DNA of 8,245 nucleotides from Acidilobaceae archaeon (GTDB taxonomy: Archaea; Thermoproteota; Thermoprotei_A; Sulfolobales; Acidilobaceae): assembly GCA_027044005.1 (NCBI GenBank), contig JALUDK010000325.1, positions 1 through 8,245 on the forward strand. The letters are read 5' to 3'. Made by a program: the position numbers and the translations under genes. Below the pieces are notes generated by a model. The model did not search any database and was not told the DNA's origin. It was given only the letters and a program-made list of their open reading frames with translations. Below are positions 5,709-8,245 of the stretch, in pieces (positions within the stretch are counted from its first letter, which is position 1; every line of letters starts with the position of its first letter).

Positions 5709-6522
5709 CCTGCTTGAAACTCTTCTCGACTATATACAGGTGCTCCCCCCCGTCGACCAGCACGTGGTCGCCGATAAGCAGGCTCTCTACCCCGGCGATC
5801 CCGTAAACCTTGAGGGCCTCCCGGCCCTGGGAGTAGTCTAGCAGCATGGCCGGGGGCCGGGAGGAGTTGAATATCGCCACCTCCGCGATCCTACCCTCCT
5901 TCAGCTCCTGCCCCTGGAGGCCTAGCCTCTTCCTGGTCTCTAGGCTCCTCTCATACACGCTTTCCTCACCCGCCAGGTTGTAGGCTAGCCTCGACTCCAG
6001 GGCTAGGACAGACTCGTCGCCATACTCTATGACGCCTCCAGGGCACGTGGCGTCGCCTACCGTAGTGGCTACCGCAAGCCCGGGCGCATCCCTAGCCCCA
6101 GTGCAGGCTGGGTAGGCAGCGCCATAGATACCCCCGATGGTGTCCGCCAGCCTCTGGGGTAGCCCCGGGTCTGGGGTCTCTATGATTAGGCTTGTGACTC
6201 CAGCCATGTGGGCCTCATATACTGCTGGTAGCGAGACGGTTGCGAGTGCCTCTAGCCCCATGGCCTCGTAGTAGCGTAGCCTGGCCTTTAGGCTGGGTTT
6301 GAGGAGGCGTATGGGGTATGCCGGGGCATCTATGACCGCTGCGAGGCCTGGCACGACGACCCTGCCGGGGCCTCCTAGTATGAGGGCGGCGTATGTATAG
6401 TCCTCCGGTGCTGGGCCGCTGCCTATCTCAACGATCCTTCCCCCTTTGATGTACATGTAGCCGTCACGTACCACCTCGGCACCGGTGTGGATCAGGGACG
6501 CCCTTACAAGTATATCGAGCAC
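5668..6522 (-). CDS. Amidohydrolase-superfamily protein lacking metal ligands and most of the barrel
   Basis: The ends match cytosine-deaminase/atrazine-hydrolase-type amidohydrolases. LDILVRAS and a GYMYIKGGRIVEIG stretch form the N-terminal beta-sandwich (1-34), VVPGL (56-60) is the lead-in to barrel strand 1, and LKEGRIAEVAIF (207-218) with VESLLIGDHVLVDGG (245-259) forms the usual C-terminal strands. An AHMAGVTSLIIE segment (104-115) matches helix 1/strand 2. The HxH metal motif that should follow PGL is replaced by Ile64-Asp65-Ala66. Only about 40 residues separate strand 2 from VATTVGDATC (151-160), which resembles strand 8, where relatives have about 170. The protein has 284 residues against 400-450 in active members, with no frameshift seen. 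The GTG at 6522 is preferred because GGAGGTG at 6531-6537 ends 8 nt before it; a TTG at 6543 would put that site inside the gene. Probably non-catalytic; role unknown. Confidence 0.8.
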   Translation of the reverse strand: MLDILVRASLIHTGAEVVRDGYMYIKGGRIVEIGSGPAPEDYTYAALILGGPGRVVVPGLAAVIDAPAYPIRLLKPSLKARLRYYEAMGLEALATVSLPAVYEAHMAGVTSLIIETPDPGLPQRLADTIGGIYGAAYPACTGARDAPGLAVATTVGDATCPGGVIEYGDESVLALESRLAYNLAGEESVYERSLETRKRLGLQGQELKEGRIAEVAIFNSSRPPAMLLDYSQGREALKVYGIAGVESLLIGDHVLVDGGEHLYIVEKSFKQARNIASRVLASRT

Positions 6523-6530
6523 CACCAGTA

Positions 6531-6537
6531 CACCTCC
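6531..6537 (-). promoter_or_regulatory. Ribosome binding site deciding the amidohydrolase-like start
   Basis: GGAGGTG on the minus strand ends 8 nt before GTG 6522, and 5 nt before an alternative GTG at 6525. This makes either GTG a better start than the TTG at 6543, which lies upstream of the site. Confidence 0.65.
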
Positions 6538-6562
6538 ATCCAAGGCCCCGGGTTACCGGGGG

Positions 6563-6570
6563 CTTATAAT
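6563..6570 (-). promoter_or_regulatory. TATA box of the amidohydrolase-like gene
   Basis: The minus strand reads ATTATAAG. A start about 26 nt downstream falls near 6541, just ahead of the GGAGGTG site, giving a leader of about 20 nt to the GTG at 6522. Promoter, ribosome binding site and start codon therefore agree. Confidence 0.55.
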
Positions 6571-6623
6571 GCTCCAGAGCACTCGATGCCTGTATGGTAT
6601 TATGCTTAGGCACAAATTGGAGG

Positions 6624-6632
6624 GTATATAAT
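6624..6632 (+). promoter_or_regulatory. TATA box of the surface-protein gene
   Basis: GTATATAAT is a strong archaeal TATA element, preceded by purine-rich GGAGG that could act as a BRE. The predicted start near 6654 gives a leader of about 30 nt to the GTG at 6685. It is divergent from the amidohydrolase-like promoter within the 162-nt intergenic region. Confidence 0.65.
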
Positions 6633-6684
6633 GTGGTCGATCCCGTAGTAGTATTAGAACGTTACTTATGAGGTGTAAAGACTA

Positions 6685-8245
6685 GTGGAGCAAGGCGAGA
6701 GGAAGCTAGCCTCGATACTCCTTATAGTGCTGATGCTGGCAAGCCTAGCCCCCGCCGGGGCCGGGATCATAGCCAAGGCTCAGCCCTCAGTAACTATACA
6801 GTTGAGCTATGTGAACACCACAGGCCAGTACCCTGCAACTGTGGCTGACGGGTGGGACACGCTAAACTTCACTCTGAATATTACGAACGAGGGAGCGGAC
6901 CCGGCTTATGACGTGAACGTGAACAACACTATAAACGCCCTAGACCCGGCTCTATGGGCGGTAAACCTAACCAACGTAGTCGCGTACAATACTAGCAGCG
7001 CCACCACCCTGACAAACGGGACGGATATACTAATAGTGCCATACCCCAACCCCAGCCAGCCCTTGTGGGTGAATATAACCCTGCTAAAACCGATACCCCC
7101 GGGAGCCTCGATACTTGTGAACTACACTATAAACGTCAGCGAATACGTGATCACGGGCTCCACGTACTATAACGAGGCAAACCTGACCTCGTACAGTGCC
7201 ACGTCTGGGGGAGCCAACCTAGTCACCACGCCTACATGGAGCAATGTAACCGTGACAGTACCACCACCGATAGTCGACTTTAAGATAGTCGACTCGAGCA
7301 GCATAGACATGACTGGCCTAGTTCTCAGCGGCGTCCCAGAGCCGCTAGTAGTAACTATCGGCGAGATAGTAACCTACGAGGTAAATATCACAGTCCCCGA
7401 GGGGATGACTATGAACATGACGGTGAGAGACTACCTGCCACTAGTATCCGGAGTGCTGGCGGCGGAATACCTAGGCAGCTCCAGCATCACGGTGAACGCC
7501 AGCCAGGTTACATCAAGCAATGTATCCCTGACACCCGGCGTCTGGACCTCGATAACTGGGACAAGGACAGGCGTGAACCTACTATACTTCGACCTGGGTA
7601 ATGTGACTAACCTCAATAACAGCCCGGAGGCGGAGCAGATCTCGATAAGGCTTGATGTCGTAGTGCTCGACAACCCGGTCAACGTCGCGGGGACCAACTT
7701 ATACAACACCGTGGGAATACTCTACACTAACGCCTCCAACCTACACGATATCTCCCCATGGGCGGTATCGCCAGCTGTGGTTGTCCACGAGCCGGATCTA
7801 TCGATAGAGAAGACTGCCAACACGACTGTTATAACCAACACCGGCCCAACCGCCTCCATCCACGTTAACGTCACTAATAACCCCTCGCTATTCTCAAGCC
7901 CAGCCTATGATATGGTGATCGAGGACATAGTACCCGGTAACCTGACAGTCCTATCAGCGAGCGTAATCCACTCCGGGGCAGTGAACGTAGCCCTAACGGT
8001 GAGCGGCAACAATGTGACGGTAACAGCCGACAGGCTAGACCCGGGAGGCTACATCAACGTCACCATCACGGTAAGCGCGTTCGAGGAGACATACGTGAAC
8101 GCTACCTTCAACAACACCGCAACAGTAAACGCTAGCAGCCTTCCAGGCCCTGACCCCGGCGAGAGGAACTATACAGCCTCCGACTGGGAGGCGATAACGT
8201 ACATCGCGGGCTTTAGCATGACCAAGCAGGTTGACGACATCGTCC
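6685..8245 (+). CDS. Secreted, heavily N-glycosylated surface protein with DUF11-like repeats, 3' partial
   Basis: A cell-surface or S-layer-associated protein exported by the Sec route. The GTG at 6685 follows GAGGTG at 6670-6675 by 9 nt, with an in-frame TAA at 6676-6678 upstream. The signal peptide has a charged start (MEQGERK), a hydrophobic core (8-29) and a likely cleavage after Ala-Lys-Ala (30-32). The 520 visible residues stay open to the window edge. Repeated beta-sandwich units follow: about 34-190, about 193-367, and about 368-508, where DLSIEKTANTT opens a classic DUF11-type repeat and NNTATVNAS closes it. Another begins at GFSMTKQVDD (510). I count about 28 Asn-X-Ser/Thr sequons by eye, no cysteine and only six lysines. 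Composition is Asn-, Thr- and Val-rich, typical of archaeal S-layer stalk or adhesin proteins. The C-terminal anchor is not visible. Confidence 0.88.
   Translation, partial: MEQGERKLASILLIVLMLASLAPAGAGIIAKAQPSVTIQLSYVNTTGQYPATVADGWDTLNFTLNITNEGADPAYDVNVNNTINALDPALWAVNLTNVVAYNTSSATTLTNGTDILIVPYPNPSQPLWVNITLLKPIPPGASILVNYTINVSEYVITGSTYYNEANLTSYSATSGGANLVTTPTWSNVTVTVPPPIVDFKIVDSSSIDMTGLVLSGVPEPLVVTIGEIVTYEVNITVPEGMTMNMTVRDYLPLVSGVLAAEYLGSSSITVNASQVTSSNVSLTPGVWTSITGTRTGVNLLYFDLGNVTNLNNSPEAEQISIRLDVVVLDNPVNVAGTNLYNTVGILYTNASNLHDISPWAVSPAVVVHEPDLSIEKTANTTVITNTGPTASIHVNVTNNPSLFSSPAYDMVIEDIVPGNLTVLSASVIHSGAVNVALTVSGNNVTVTADRLDPGGYINVTITVSAFEETYVNATFNNTATVNASSLPGPDPGERNYTASDWEAITYIAGFSMTKQVDDIV

Noticed and set aside
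6541..6562. GC-rich inverted repeat GGCCCCGG/CCGGGGGC as a terminator
   Set aside because: It lies at the predicted transcript start of the minus-strand gene, has one mismatch and no T-run, so a terminator role is unsupported.
7431..7709. 92-codon minus-strand frame
   Set aside because: It is antisense to the continuous surface-protein frame, which has a signal peptide and repeats.
1..8245. CRISPR array, insertion sequence or att site
   Set aside because: No regularly spaced direct repeats, terminal inverted repeats, transposase motifs or tRNA-adjacent duplications were seen.

Overview
The window looks like chromosomal DNA of a hyperthermophilic archaeon of the Thermoproteota (Crenarchaeota), most likely a Desulfurococcales/Pyrodictiaceae-type organism. 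This is an inference. It rests on crenarchaeal-style TrpA, TrpE and TrpD sequences, archaeal TATA boxes about 25 nt before predicted transcript starts, frequent GTG/TTG starts with GGAGG-type ribosome binding sites, heavy use of AGG, CTA and ATA codons at high GC, and tight gene packing. I cannot name the species.

Region 1 (1-3612) is tryptophan biosynthesis. The first two thirds of trpA runs leftwards off the window. From the same intergenic region trpD, trpE and trpG run rightwards as a compact operon: trpD/trpE overlap by 13 nt and trpE/trpG are 2 nt apart. TrpE+TrpG make anthranilate, TrpD attaches the phosphoribosyl group, and TrpA with an unseen TrpB acts at the end of the pathway. trpB, trpC and trpF are not visible here. 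The divergent promoters have a small dyad centred between their TATA boxes, and the trpDEG transcript is predicted to carry a leader of about 115 nt.

Region 2 (3609-5324, minus) is a 571-residue protein I do not recognise. It converges on trpG and their stop codons share a CTAG.

Region 3 (5325-5667) has no clear large gene. It holds a candidate 35-residue ORF on the minus strand, a weaker leaderless 33-residue ORF on the plus strand, TATA-like elements on both strands, several hairpins and a cluster of GTGACG motifs.

Region 4 (5668-6522, minus) is a short amidohydrolase-fold relative. It keeps the N- and C-terminal landmarks of the family but lacks the HxH metal motif and most of the catalytic barrel.

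Region 5 (6685-8245, plus) is the start of a large secreted surface protein with a signal peptide, DUF11-like repeats and very dense N-glycosylation sequons. It is open at the window edge and is transcribed divergently from the amidohydrolase-like gene.

The trp genes work together as a pathway. The other genes show no functional link to them in sequence. The least explained material is the 571-residue orphan, the 5.3-5.7 kb intergenic region and the apparently non-catalytic amidohydrolase.
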